The notes under the pieces: generated by a model
Database searches by the model: none
The model's input: the letters and a program-made list of their open reading frames with translations, nothing else
Told to the model about the DNA's origin: nothing
Translations under genes and position numbers: made by a program
Shown: positions 25,407 through 32,648 of the stretch, piece by piece
Position numbering within the stretch: position 1 is the stretch's first letter
Layout: each line of letters begins with the position of its first letter
Origin: an uncultured Pseudomonadota bacterium
GTDB lineage: Bacteria; Pseudomonadota; Alphaproteobacteria; RF32; CAG-239
NCBI GenBank assembly: GCA_949292335.1
Contig: CASEYY010000044.1
Coordinates: forward strand, 1-42,085
Reading direction: 5' to 3'
Length of the DNA: 42,085 bases

Positions 25407-26261
25407 ATGACAGCACCATTGATGCCCAAAGCCACGGCCGTATGGTTGGTTGAGAATACGACATTGACATTTCGTCAGATATCAGTTTTTTGTGAAATAC
25501 ATGAGCTGGAGATTCAGGCCATGGCAGACGGTGATGTTTCGAGCAATATCAGAGGTTTATCACCGGTTGACAATGGTCAGTTGACATGGGAAGAAATACA
25601 TCGTTGCGAGGCCGATAAGAAGGCCAATTTGGAGGCCTGTGTTATGGAACGCAATGTCAAGCTCCGCAACCAAAAGAGCAAGAAGGTTTTGTCCCCTTCG
25701 CAAAGACAAGATAAGCCCAATGCGATTTTATGGATTGTCAAGAATTATCCCAGCATTAAAGACAGTTTGATATGCAAGCTCATTGGCACGACCAAGGGGA
25801 CGATATCCTCTATTCGTGATGGTTCGCACAAAGATATGTCCTCTTTGCGTCCGAAGAATCCGGTAACCATCGGTTTATGTTCGGAGGCTGATATAGAAAA
25901 GGCATTAGTTGCTTCACAGCCCAAACCGGTTAAAGAGAAAGTAAAGAAAGAAAAGGTTAAAAAGGCTCCGACCAAGAAGAAGGTTACCAAGAAGAAAGCA
26001 GCCAAGAAGAAGGTCGCCAAGAAAGCACCGGCTAAGAAGGCAAGTGCTAAAAAGACAGCAGCCAAGAAAGCTACTAAAAAATCTGTAGAGAAAAAAACAA
26101 CTAAGAAGGTAGTAGCGAAAAAGTCGGCTGACAAAAAAGCTACGGTGAAGAAGGCTGCGGTAAAAAAGGCAACAGTCAAGAAAGCACCGGCTAAGAAAGC
26201 GACAGCCAAAAAAACTGCAGCTAAGAAACCTGCAGCCAAGAAGAATGCCGCTAAAAAATAA
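25407..26261 (+). CDS. trcR: TrcR/DUF1013 cell-cycle regulator with histone-H1-like tail
   Basis: Residues 1 to about 165 match the alphaproteobacterial DUF1013 family (TrcR, a cell-cycle transcription regulator): [46 protein letters not shown]-like [16 protein letters not shown], and [17 protein letters not shown], a helix-turn-helix-like segment. From about residue 172 to the end (about 113 residues) there is only Lys, Ala, Val, Thr and Pro in KKAxAKK-type repeats, like the C-terminal domain of histone H1 or bacterial AlgR3/Hc2-type proteins. Such a tail should bind DNA without sequence preference. Repeats run without a frameshift. SD AAAGGA. A terminator follows. Confidence 0.85.
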   Translation: MTAPLMPKATAVWLVENTTLTFRQISVFCEIHELEIQAMADGDVSSNIRGLSPVDNGQLTWEEIHRCEADKKANLEACVMERNVKLRNQKSKKVLSPSQRQDKPNAILWIVKNYPSIKDSLICKLIGTTKGTISSIRDGSHKDMSSLRPKNPVTIGLCSEADIEKALVASQPKPVKEKVKKEKVKKAPTKKKVTKKKAAKKKVAKKAPAKKASAKKTAAKKATKKSVEKKTTKKVVAKKSADKKATVKKAAVKKATVKKAPAKKATAKKTAAKKPAAKKNAAKK

Positions 26262-26280
26262 TATGAGCAAAGACTAGTAG

Positions 26281-26314
26281 AAAAACACCGCCTTCAAAAA
26301 AGCGGTGTTTTTTT
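26281..26314 (+). terminator. Terminator of trcR
   Basis: AAAAACACCGC / GCGGTGTTTTT with a 10-nt loop and seven T. It marks the left edge of the accessory island. Confidence 0.93.
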
Positions 26315-26379
26315 GTAATAAGGAACATTAATTCGCTTGCGTCAATTTGGCTATTTTGTCTAATTTTTAAAAATATCCC

Positions 26380-26408
26380 TTGTACGACTCGCAAAAATAT
26401 GATATAAC
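26380..26408 (+). promoter_or_regulatory. Promoter at the left edge of the accessory island
   Basis: TTGTAC, exactly 17 bp, TATAAC. Transcription would start near 26415 and enter the structured leader described next. Confidence 0.55.
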
Positions 26409-26414
26409 TAAAAA

Positions 26415-26578
26415 CATTGAAAGATATTATTATGCCATCTCACTGCTTCGGCGGTTTTTTATTATTATGGCTAAATGTTGCGTTGTAAGGTTACTGCTTC
26501 GGCGGTATTGAACCAACTCCGGCTCAGTTTACGGCGAATGCCGCTAAATCACCCGGGGTGCCTTCTTACAACAAGTAA
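26415..26578 (+). ncRNA. Candidate structured RNA / leader upstream of an unknown gene
   Basis: No gene of normal size fits in 26315-26744. The segment holds two copies of the 14-mer ACTGCTTCGGCGGT (26442-26455 and 26493-26506), each a stem closed by a UUCG tetraloop. The first has six T behind it and sits inside GCCAT / ATGGC, like an early terminator. The second lies in a three-way-junction-like fold closed by GTTGTAAG (26482-26489) / CTTACAAC (26565-26572), with a further arm CCGG..CGGC-GAAT-GCCG..CCGG. Downstream are another hairpin (26648-26671, TTGAA/TTCAA) and a near-palindrome over the start codon (26733-26765). I do not recognise the fold as a known riboswitch. In one frame it also reads as an 18-codon ORF, TAA, then 29 more codons, so a degraded gene is the alternative. 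Confidence 0.45.
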
Positions 26579-26744
26579 ATTGGTAATAATAGCAATTATG
26601 AAAATTAATATTGCAAAGGAAAGGGCTTGTTGCTTTTGGCCCCGCAGTTGAAGTACAGTAGGCTGTGATTCAAAACCTTTGTAATTACTTAATTGGAGTA
26701 CTGTTAAAATGCCAATCCAAAGTTGTTAGAAGATTTAAATTTTC

Positions 26745-27359
26745 ATGCATATGAAAAATTTAAATTTTAGCAACAAAAACAACGCAACAAAGGTAATATC
26801 TTCCCTGATTTACTGCGGACTAGTCTCTGGGTATCAGGGTGATGGTAACACTGCCACCCCGCAAAATGCGGCTGAAGCTGTTTCGGCAGCTCTTGGTCGC
26901 AAGGTGCTCCCAGGAGTGTGTGTTTATCACACCGACTGGGGTTGTCCTACGGGAGGTGAACCTGTTGGTGCATATCGCGCCGAGGGTACTTCCGGAGAAA
27001 TCCTTTCCGAAGCTGAGAAGCTTCGTAAGGATTTGAGGCAGACTACGCTTAGCGTGGGACTGCCAGGGGTTGGAGAAGCTACCATCGGCTTCGAAGCTTC
27101 TGCACATTGCTCTCTTCTTGCGGCAGGTGCTAAGTGGCAAGAGGCCGCCGCCCGCTGCATGCAGGAAAAAGGCGTATACGTCTCCTGCGGTATGGCGGAG
27201 GAAGGAAATCACATTGTGATTTCCGCGGAGGCAAATCCAGCTTTCGTCCAGGACCTCAAAACCTGGAAAGAGATAGTTAAGTATATCTGTGCCGAAATTG
27301 GTGCAGAGAACCTGACTTTTAGCGAGGTTGGATTTAACTACCTCAAAGACGCGGAGTAA
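26745..27359 (+). CDS. Unknown GC-rich island protein
   Basis: A 204-residue protein I do not recognise. It has no signal peptide or membrane span. It contains several cysteines (GVCVYHTDWGCPTGGEPVGAY at about 58-78, AHCSLL, AARCMQ, SCGM, YICA), which could be metal-binding or disulfide residues. The rest is mixed alpha/beta with glycine-rich turns (LPGVGEATIGFEAS). The coding region is visibly GC-richer than its neighbours and uses other codons, suggesting transfer. Two ATGs (26745 and 26751) are possible starts; both lie inside a near-palindrome that would hide them, and no good SD is visible. A pair of hairpins follows the stop. Structured leader and isolation suggest its own control. Confidence 0.7.
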   Translation: MHMKNLNFSNKNNATKVISSLIYCGLVSGYQGDGNTATPQNAAEAVSAALGRKVLPGVCVYHTDWGCPTGGEPVGAYRAEGTSGEILSEAEKLRKDLRQTTLSVGLPGVGEATIGFEASAHCSLLAAGAKWQEAAARCMQEKGVYVSCGMAEEGNHIVISAEANPAFVQDLKTWKEIVKYICAEIGAENLTFSEVGFNYLKDAE

Positions 27360-27383
27360 TCATCTGCGTCAGGATAGAGTATC

Positions 27384-27401
27384 GGAGTGCCCAAGCACTC
27401 C
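27384..27401 (+). repeat. Small hairpin after the island gene
   Basis: GGAGTGC / GCACTCC, a perfect 7-bp stem with a 4-nt CCAA loop, followed only by TTTACTT. It may be a weak terminator or an mRNA 3'-end stabiliser before the stronger terminator downstream. Confidence 0.6.
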
Positions 27402-27414
27402 TTTACTTATAAAG

Positions 27415-27457
27415 CAGAGGAATGACCATAATTGGTTGCTCCTCTGTTTTAGTTTTT
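27415..27457 (+). terminator. Terminator of the rightward island gene
   Basis: CAGAGGA (27415-27421) / TCCTCTG (27440-27446), then TTTTAGTTTTT. Confidence 0.75.
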
Positions 27458-27464
27458 AAATCAC

Positions 27465-27498
27465 AAAAAAGGAGAGGGGATTTTACTTCCCTCTCCTT
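27465..27498 (-). terminator. Terminator of the leftward DHH-like gene
   Basis: AAGGAGAGGG / CCCTCTCCTT, a perfect 10-bp stem; on the minus strand it is followed by six T. It lies 20 bp after the stop of the 27518-28492 gene. Confidence 0.85.
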
Positions 27499-27517
27499 GA
27501 TTATATTTTGGAGCAAA

Positions 27518-28492
27518 CTATTTCTGCTCCAATAGGCCGTTGATAACCTCGACTGCCTTATTAAGGTCAGCCTCAGTCATTTTGCGGCCGCGTGGCGATC
27601 CTCCGATAGCCTCACGCCCACCGAAGCCATTGCCTGCCTCGAGCCCATAGAGCTCGTTTAAGGCCGCAAAGACTCTGGTAAGGCCTCCCTCACCAAAGAT
27701 TTCTTCGGCGACAGCCTTGTTCGGCATCCCGAAGGTTAGAACCTCGGTTGCCTCAACAAGTGAGACCACGATTGGGTTGCCCCAACCTTTGGCCTCATCA
27801 GGCATTCCGGCATCGACTTGGCGGTCGTACCACTCTGCAAAGCCGAACACGCGGCTGTTGCAGATGGCCAAGGCCTTTCCGGTCTTGCTACCGCGTTCAT
27901 TGAAGTCAGCCAAAGCTGCCGCACGGCGATCGGCTTCAGCCTTTTCCGCTGCGGCAATAAAAGCCTTGGTAGACGGCTGGGTGAGAAGCCTACGCCATCC
28001 CTCAACCGCCGCATAAGCAGACAGTTCGTCGGTGGCATTTGCTCCGCACAGTGCCTCCCAAGTAATGAGAGTAGCACCAAACGGCATGCTCAAGACATCA
28101 CGCCCAATCGGGTCGGTGTCCATCGTGGCGATTGTTTCCGCCAGCGGCAGAATATCCTGTTGCCAGGTCTTCTGCAAAAATGCCGGCAGAGTTGCCGCAT
28201 AGGCACTCTGCGGGTGCGGAAGCAAGCCTGCAAGGGCTGCAACCGCGAATATTGAATCCGCGTCGATGTGATTAATCACAAAACGCGGGTCCGCTTCGCG
28301 GGCCGCAAAGAAGTCTCTATAAGCCCGTATCGCTACGGACTCAAGATGAGACATCTTTCCGTGGTGGTCGAGCTGCATCTCGTCTACCACGGTTTCCCCG
28401 CCGAATGAACATTCAACGGGGCAGTATCCTGCTGCCGCCAGTGCTCTTACGGCGTTAATATCTTTACATACGACAATCTCAATTCTTGCCAT
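27518..28492 (-). CDS. Unknown GC-rich island protein with DHH-phosphoesterase-like motifs
   Basis: A 324-residue soluble protein. LDHHGKMSHLE (Asp42-His43-His44) and INHIDADSIFAVAALAGLLP (His75, Asp77, Asp79) look like motifs III and I of DHH-family phosphoesterases, and the end has GFGGREAIGGSPRG (289-302), like the glycine-rich end of a DHHA1 domain. In ordinary DHH proteins the HxDxD motif precedes DHH; here the order is reversed, so it is either a permuted or diverged member or an unrelated protein with chance motifs. Another acidic site is MDTDPIGRD (about 117-125). The gene is clearly GC-richer than ftsI next to it. SD GAGGGG lies seven bases before ATG. It shares direction with ftsI, with a 345-bp gap between them. 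Confidence 0.65.
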   Translation of the reverse strand: MARIEIVVCKDINAVRALAAAGYCPVECSFGGETVVDEMQLDHHGKMSHLESVAIRAYRDFFAAREADPRFVINHIDADSIFAVAALAGLLPHPQSAYAATLPAFLQKTWQQDILPLAETIATMDTDPIGRDVLSMPFGATLITWEALCGANATDELSAYAAVEGWRRLLTQPSTKAFIAAAEKAEADRRAAALADFNERGSKTGKALAICNSRVFGFAEWYDRQVDAGMPDEAKGWGNPIVVSLVEATEVLTFGMPNKAVAEEIFGEGGLTRVFAALNELYGLEAGNGFGGREAIGGSPRGRKMTEADLNKAVEVINGLLEQK

Positions 28493-28837
28493 ATATTATC
28501 CCCTCAACCTTACTTCCTTTCGGACCTCAGTCGGGGTTATTTTTTTCATGCTCCGCACATCCCTGGGGTTTTGAGCCAATGTTACTAAAATGTCCTTGCT
28601 TAATTTTATTAGTCCCCAAGCTACTATACTTCACTTGATTGGGCGGTTGTTGTCGCAACTCTTAAAAAAGCAATTAAATACATTCTTTGGCACTAACTCG
28701 CAATCCTTACATATGTGCGGATAAATTTTAATAATAGTCTTAATTTAAAATACACTCCAAATATATCACAATTTTAGCCCATATGCAATAGATTATATGG
28801 GCTGAATATTCTGTATCTCTTGATTTACATAAGTTTT
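28493..28837 (-). other. Non-coding gap and leader between ftsI and the DHH-like gene
   Basis: No ORF can be supported here. Read on the minus strand, it holds the inverted repeat at 28776-28803, possible promoters (for example TTGCGA-N17-TATTTA), the motif TGAAGTATAGTAG (28621-28633), which recurs with one change before the other island gene, and a CCCC (28533-28536 as GGGG on the plus strand) able to pair with the GGGG of the Shine-Dalgarno site (28500-28503). No clear terminator of ftsI is seen. Confidence 0.45.
28776..28803. repeat. Inverted repeat downstream of ftsI
   Basis: AGCCCATAT (28776-28784) and ATATGGGCT (28795-28803), a perfect 9-bp inverted repeat around 10 bases. Neither strand has a T-run behind it, so it is not a standard terminator. 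It lies 35 bp after ftsI, near the right edge of the island; operator, junction remnant and mRNA end structure are all possible. Confidence 0.55.
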
Positions 28838-30586
28838 TTACATTCCAAAAGCGGCTTCAATAATCCGATTATTTATTTTTTCTTCCAAATCGTAGTTCGC
28901 CGGAATATTTAACTGCGGAGCGATTGCCGATATAATTTCGCCGCCTGTCGGCACTGCATTCCATCCCGAAGTGGTAAAGCCGAAAGTTTCTTTAATTGCC
29001 TTAGGTTCATCAAACATTACAACCAAAGTATATTTAGGGTCGGAAATCGGGAAAGCCGCCATAAAAGTGGTTCTCACTTTCTTTTTGCCGTATTTGCCGT
29101 TTTCATCCAATTTATTTGCCGTTCCGGTTTTACCGCCAACTTCATATCCTGTGATATTTGCCCTTTTGCCGGATCCTTCTGTCACAACCGATCTGACCAA
29201 CTTTCGCATTTGTTTTGAGGTGTTATCGGACAATACACGATATCCGTCATCATTTTTTTCTTTGGCCAAAAAAGTCGGATTATGATATATACCGCCGTTT
29301 ACCACTGCCGAATAAGCCGCCGCCAAATGCAACGGCGAAACCGAAATGCCATATCCGTAACCTATGGTTGCCACCGTGGAATCCGAAATTTTCCATTTGT
29401 TAAATGGTGGTACCAAAGGTCTGGCCGTTTCTACGATTTCGGTGTCCAGACGGTCAAAAAATTTGATTTTTTTCAAGAAATTATACTGTTCGCTAAATCC
29501 GGCCTGCAAAGCTATTCTTGCCGATCCGATGTTTGATGAATAAATCAAAACTTCTTCCAGCGAAAGCCAACGATTTTCACCGCGATAATCATAAATGGTG
29601 TTGTACTTCAAACGCATCGGCTCTGTAGCATCAAACTTTTCTGACAATTTAATCTTACCGCTTTCCAAAGCCATTGCCGCATTAAATACCTTTAATACCG
29701 ATCCCGGTTCATAAACTCTGGATGTTGCAGTATTAAACAAGGCTTTGGTATCTTCTTTACCTACATTATTGGGGTCGAAATCAGGTAATGAGACCATTGC
29801 CACAACTTCTGAGGTTTGTGTGTTCATCAAAACCGCCGCCGCCGAAAGGGCATGATATTTTTCCATATTTTGTTTTAAGATTGTGCGAATGGTATCCTGT
29901 ACTCCAATATCAAGCGACAGCCTTACCGGAATTTCGGAAGTGGTAATTCTTTCTTCCATTCCTTTTTCAATACCGGAGACGCCGTTATTGTCGATATCGG
30001 TCATTCCGGTAACATGAGCCAACAAGTTTTTGTGCGGGTAAATTCTTTTTTCGCTTTTTCTAAATTCCAATCCCGGATTTCCCAAAGCAATCACCAGCGA
30101 CTGTTGGTGCGGGGAGAGGTTGCGTTTTATGGTATAAGTTCCGCGTTTGCGTTTAAGTTTTTTGTAAACCTCATCAAATGACAAGTCAGGAAAAATTTCG
30201 GTAAGCTTGAGGGCTGTTTCACGCGGGCTTAAAATATTTTTAGCGTTGGCATCCAGGTCTTTGGTAGGCAGAGAGGTTGCAACAATAGCACCGTTTACAT
30301 CAATAATATCGGCTCTTTTTTTAACTTCACCGCCGGTGTAAAGCCCTGTTACATCGTCCGTTTCTGCCAGATTTGGCAGTACGCAGGTATCAAGCAACCT
30401 GAAAGCAACCAAGATATAGGCACAGGCACAACAAGCGATTCCGAACATAATTCTGCCCTTTGCCAGGTAACCGCTTTGTTGTTTGTTATCCCAGTTGATA
30501 AACATATCTTCGCGTTGAACATTTATTTCTTCGCCGGGTAGATAAAAATTATTTTTGGTTTTCGTTGTTAATATTTTTTTTCTCAT
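28838..30586 (-). CDS. ftsI: Division-specific peptidoglycan transpeptidase FtsI (PBP3)
   Basis: FtsI cross-links septal peptidoglycan. The 582-residue class B PBP has one N-terminal membrane span (around residues 44-62, MFGIACCACAYILVAFRLL), the dimerisation domain (RADIIDVNGAIVATSL), and all three catalytic motifs in order: SVLK (active Ser about 296), SSN (about 350) and KTGT (about 487). I chose ATG 30586 with AGGA upstream rather than the in-frame TTG at 30601. It is the fourth gene of mraZ-rsmH-ftsL-ftsI, but murE, the usual next gene, is replaced by the island. Confidence 0.95.
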   Translation of the reverse strand: MRKKILTTKTKNNFYLPGEEINVQREDMFINWDNKQQSGYLAKGRIMFGIACCACAYILVAFRLLDTCVLPNLAETDDVTGLYTGGEVKKRADIIDVNGAIVATSLPTKDLDANAKNILSPRETALKLTEIFPDLSFDEVYKKLKRKRGTYTIKRNLSPHQQSLVIALGNPGLEFRKSEKRIYPHKNLLAHVTGMTDIDNNGVSGIEKGMEERITTSEIPVRLSLDIGVQDTIRTILKQNMEKYHALSAAAVLMNTQTSEVVAMVSLPDFDPNNVGKEDTKALFNTATSRVYEPGSVLKVFNAAMALESGKIKLSEKFDATEPMRLKYNTIYDYRGENRWLSLEEVLIYSSNIGSARIALQAGFSEQYNFLKKIKFFDRLDTEIVETARPLVPPFNKWKISDSTVATIGYGYGISVSPLHLAAAYSAVVNGGIYHNPTFLAKEKNDDGYRVLSDNTSKQMRKLVRSVVTEGSGKRANITGYEVGGKTGTANKLDENGKYGKKKVRTTFMAAFPISDPKYTLVVMFDEPKAIKETFGFTTSGWNAVPTGGEIISAIAPQLNIPANYDLEEKINNRIIEAAFGM

Positions 30587-30614
30587 TGCTTCCTGCACCA
30601 AAATATCAAAAAAC

Positions 30615-31001
30615 TCAGTGTTGCATATTGGCTAATTTCTTCAAATTCCTTTGTTTTGCGTATTTGGCAATTTTTTTACGGGCTATCGTTTTACGCGATT
30701 CGCCGGTTTCATAGTCAAATGGTAACGCAGAATAGTTAATAATTTGTTCAGCCTTAATCGGATTAAGGGCAATATGGTCATTGACCAAAGCCCGCAATCT
30801 TGCCGGATTATTTAATTTTGACCATTCGGCATTAAGGATGTGGATGGTCTGAATATCGGTCTGGATATTCTGATTGATTTGTTCAAGCTCATCTTCCAAG
30901 CGGTAGACCGAATTTTTCATATAATTGGAAGCGGCAACGGTAAATACAACGAGTACGAGACTCAAAGCAATTTGGGTTAGACGGTTAGCATTCATCATCA
31001 T
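30615..31001 (-). CDS. ftsL: Cell-division protein FtsL
   Basis: A small bitopic protein of the divisome that works with FtsB and FtsQ. It has a short cytoplasmic start, one membrane span (LTQIALSLVLVVFTVAASNYM), a periplasmic coiled coil (VYRLEDELEQINQNIQTDI), and the family's NPARLRALVNDH-like stretch (usually P.RIE..A). The ATG at 31001 has AGAAGGAG nine bases upstream inside the end of rsmH, giving 128 residues. Position between rsmH and ftsI supports the name, since FtsL sequences diverge strongly. Confidence 0.85.
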   Translation of the reverse strand: MMMNANRLTQIALSLVLVVFTVAASNYMKNSVYRLEDELEQINQNIQTDIQTIHILNAEWSKLNNPARLRALVNDHIALNPIKAEQIINYSALPFDYETGESRKTIARKKIAKYAKQRNLKKLANMQH

Positions 31002-31947
31002 TGTGGCAAACTCCTTCTGGAAGTTGTTGTTTAATGGCAAAACGCAGCTTTGCCGAATGCGAACGAGGATTCAAAGCGACTTCTTGGCTTGAAGGCTCGA
31101 TTGCTTTTGACGCGAAAGCAAAGGCGGCGTTTGAGGTTCTTGGTTCACTCTTACGATAACGCGAAACATGTACGGTTTTCTCAGAGTTATTTTTGAAAAA
31201 GTTTTTAACGATACGGTCTTCCAACGAGTGAAAGTCGACCACGACCAAGCGGCCGTTGGGTTTTAATCGTAGGGTAGCTTTTTCCAAACCCTTTTGTAAT
31301 TGGTTAAGCTCATCGTTAACGGCAATTCTCAAAGCTTGAAATGTTCTGGTTGCTGGGTCGATTTTTTGATTAAAAGAGGGCTTTATCACTTGATATATGA
31401 TTTTTGCCAAATCGGTTGTGGTTTTAATGGGTGCAGATTTTCTGCTTTCAACGATTTTTTTGGCAATCTGGCGTGATTTTTTTTCTTCACCGAAGTTAAA
31501 GATAATGTCGGCTAACTCGCTTTCACTGTAGGTGTTGATCACATCGGCGGCGGTAATTCCTTGTTGAGACATTCTCATATCAAGCGGGGCTTCTTTGCTA
31601 AAAGAAAAACCTCTTTCGGCCTGATCTAATTGCATGGAAGAGACACCGATATCAAATACTGCTCCGTCGATTTTTTCATTTACCAAAATATCGAAGTTTC
31701 CGAATTCTCCGGCTCTGAACTCAAAACGTTTGCCATAAGTTTTTTTCAATTCTTCGGCACGAGGCCAAACTGTTGCATCACGGTCAAGAGCAATTACTTT
31801 GCAGTTGGCTTTTTTTAATATTGCTTCGGAGTATCCGCCGTTACCGAAAGTTGCGTCCACAAATATTTTGCCATCGGATATATCGAGGTTTTCTAACACC
31901 TCATTAAGCATAACCGGAAAATGTTTCTGATAATTTTCATTTATCAT
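30985..31947 (-). CDS. rsmH: 16S rRNA m4C1402 methyltransferase RsmH
   Basis: RsmH (MraW) N4-methylates C1402 of 16S rRNA. The 320-residue length is normal. Motifs: HFPVMLNEVLENL, the SAM-binding DATFGNGGYSEAIL (the family has GxGGHS; here GNGGYS), DIGVSSMQLDQAERGFSF, ATRTFQALRIAVNDEL, and RLVVVDFHSLEDRIVKNFF. It starts in ATGA overlap with mraZ and overlaps ftsL by 17 bp. Confidence 0.97.
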   Translation of the reverse strand: MINENYQKHFPVMLNEVLENLDISDGKIFVDATFGNGGYSEAILKKANCKVIALDRDATVWPRAEELKKTYGKRFEFRAGEFGNFDILVNEKIDGAVFDIGVSSMQLDQAERGFSFSKEAPLDMRMSQQGITAADVINTYSESELADIIFNFGEEKKSRQIAKKIVESRKSAPIKTTTDLAKIIYQVIKPSFNQKIDPATRTFQALRIAVNDELNQLQKGLEKATLRLKPNGRLVVVDFHSLEDRIVKNFFKNNSEKTVHVSRYRKSEPRTSNAAFAFASKAIEPSSQEVALNPRSHSAKLRFAIKQQLPEGVCHNDDEC

Positions 31948-32411
31948 CTGTCATTCTCCGATTTTTTGATTGAGGGGCGGTTTTTGAGCACGGCGGTTCT
32001 GATTCGTTGTTCTTCTTTTTCCCAGTTTTGCGGGTTCCAGATTTGGAATTTGCGGCCTTTGCCGACAAACACGGCGGTATCGGTGATTTCTGCGTGCTTT
32101 AGGAGTTTTTCCGACAACATGATACGGCCGGTAGAATCGAAAGGATATCTTTTCGAATCGCCGAACAAAAGGTTTGAAATTTCATCTTGAGTTTCGGAAA
32201 AGAAATCGAGGTTGGAATCCATCTCGTCGGCCAATTTGTCGAGCATGGTTTCGAGACATCCTTCGATACAAGGGGAGTTAAAAGAGCGGTAGCATACGAT
32301 TTCGGAGGCTGTCTCTTTAACGATTGAGCGGTAGTCAGCAGGTAGGGAAACGCGTCCTTTGGCGTCAACCTTATTAACAATCGTATCAAGAAACAAAAAA
32401 GTTTTACGCAA
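31944..32411 (-). CDS. mraZ: Transcriptional regulator MraZ
   Basis: MraZ is the repressor and first gene of the dcw cluster. Its two AbrB-like half-domains are both visible: NKVDAKGRVSLPADYR near the N-terminus and KRYPFDSTGRIMLSEKLLKH in the middle; the end has GRKFQIWNPQNWE. No ATG lies in the right place. The best start is TTG at 32411 (MRKTFLFLDTIVNKVD), so a weak start codon may hold translation down. The promoter with four MraZ boxes lies 33 bp upstream. Confidence 0.93.
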   Translation of the reverse strand: MRKTFLFLDTIVNKVDAKGRVSLPADYRSIVKETASEIVCYRSFNSPCIEGCLETMLDKLADEMDSNLDFFSETQDEISNLLFGDSKRYPFDSTGRIMLSEKLLKHAEITDTAVFVGKGRKFQIWNPQNWEKEEQRIRTAVLKNRPSIKKSENDR

Positions 32412-32443
32412 TTTACTAAAACCCCGAAACTTGTAATATGCTT

Positions 32444-32478
32444 ATGGTATAACATGGGATTTTATGGGAATCAATGGT
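32444..32478 (-). promoter_or_regulatory. mraZ promoter overlapped by four MraZ boxes
   Basis: On the plus strand ATGG(G/T) occurs at 32444, 32454, 32464 and 32474, exactly 10 bp apart (ATGGT, ATGGG, ATGGG, ATGGT). MraZ is known to bind TGGG direct repeats with this period. On the minus strand TTGATT (32469-32474) and TATACC (32446-32451), 17 bp apart, form a promoter that the boxes cover completely, so binding should repress it. Confidence 0.88.
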
Positions 32479-32606
32479 AATTTTTAGTAAAATTTTAACA
32501 GTTCATATAATGTTCTGCGAATAAAAACCAAACATTAGGTATTTCAAGGGGTGCAGGGCAAGTAAAAAAATGCATTTTTTTTGCGTTTATTAACAAGATA
32601 TAATTC

Positions 32607-32635
32607 TTGCAATCACCAAATGATTTTATTATGCT
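32607..32635 (+). promoter_or_regulatory. Promoter of rnpB
   Basis: TTGCAA, 17 bp, TATGCT, ending 14 bp before the first base of the RNase P P1 stem. A TATAAT at 32598-32603 is another -10 candidate but has no -35. Confidence 0.6.
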
Positions 32636-32648
32636 TGATAAAGGTTTT

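Noticed and set aside
25745..26239. Minus-strand frame (164 codons) of Phe/Leu/Ala repeats that looks like a membrane protein
   Set aside because: It is the exact antisense of the lysine-rich trcR tail; AAG/AAA codons read backwards give CTT/TTT. The plus strand has a known domain and an SD.
26440..26580. tRNA, tmRNA or known riboswitch in the island leader
   Set aside because: There is no T-loop or CCA end, no tmRNA ends or tag reading frame, and no riboswitch core I can recognise.
26598..26651. 17-codon ORF in the island leader
   Set aside because: It has no SD, overlaps hairpin-forming sequence, and its composition gives no sign of selection.
28688..28702. TTGGCAC followed by CGCA, resembling a sigma-54 promoter
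   Set aside because: GG and GC are 9 bases apart instead of 10, and the site points into the 3' end of ftsI, with no gene to drive.
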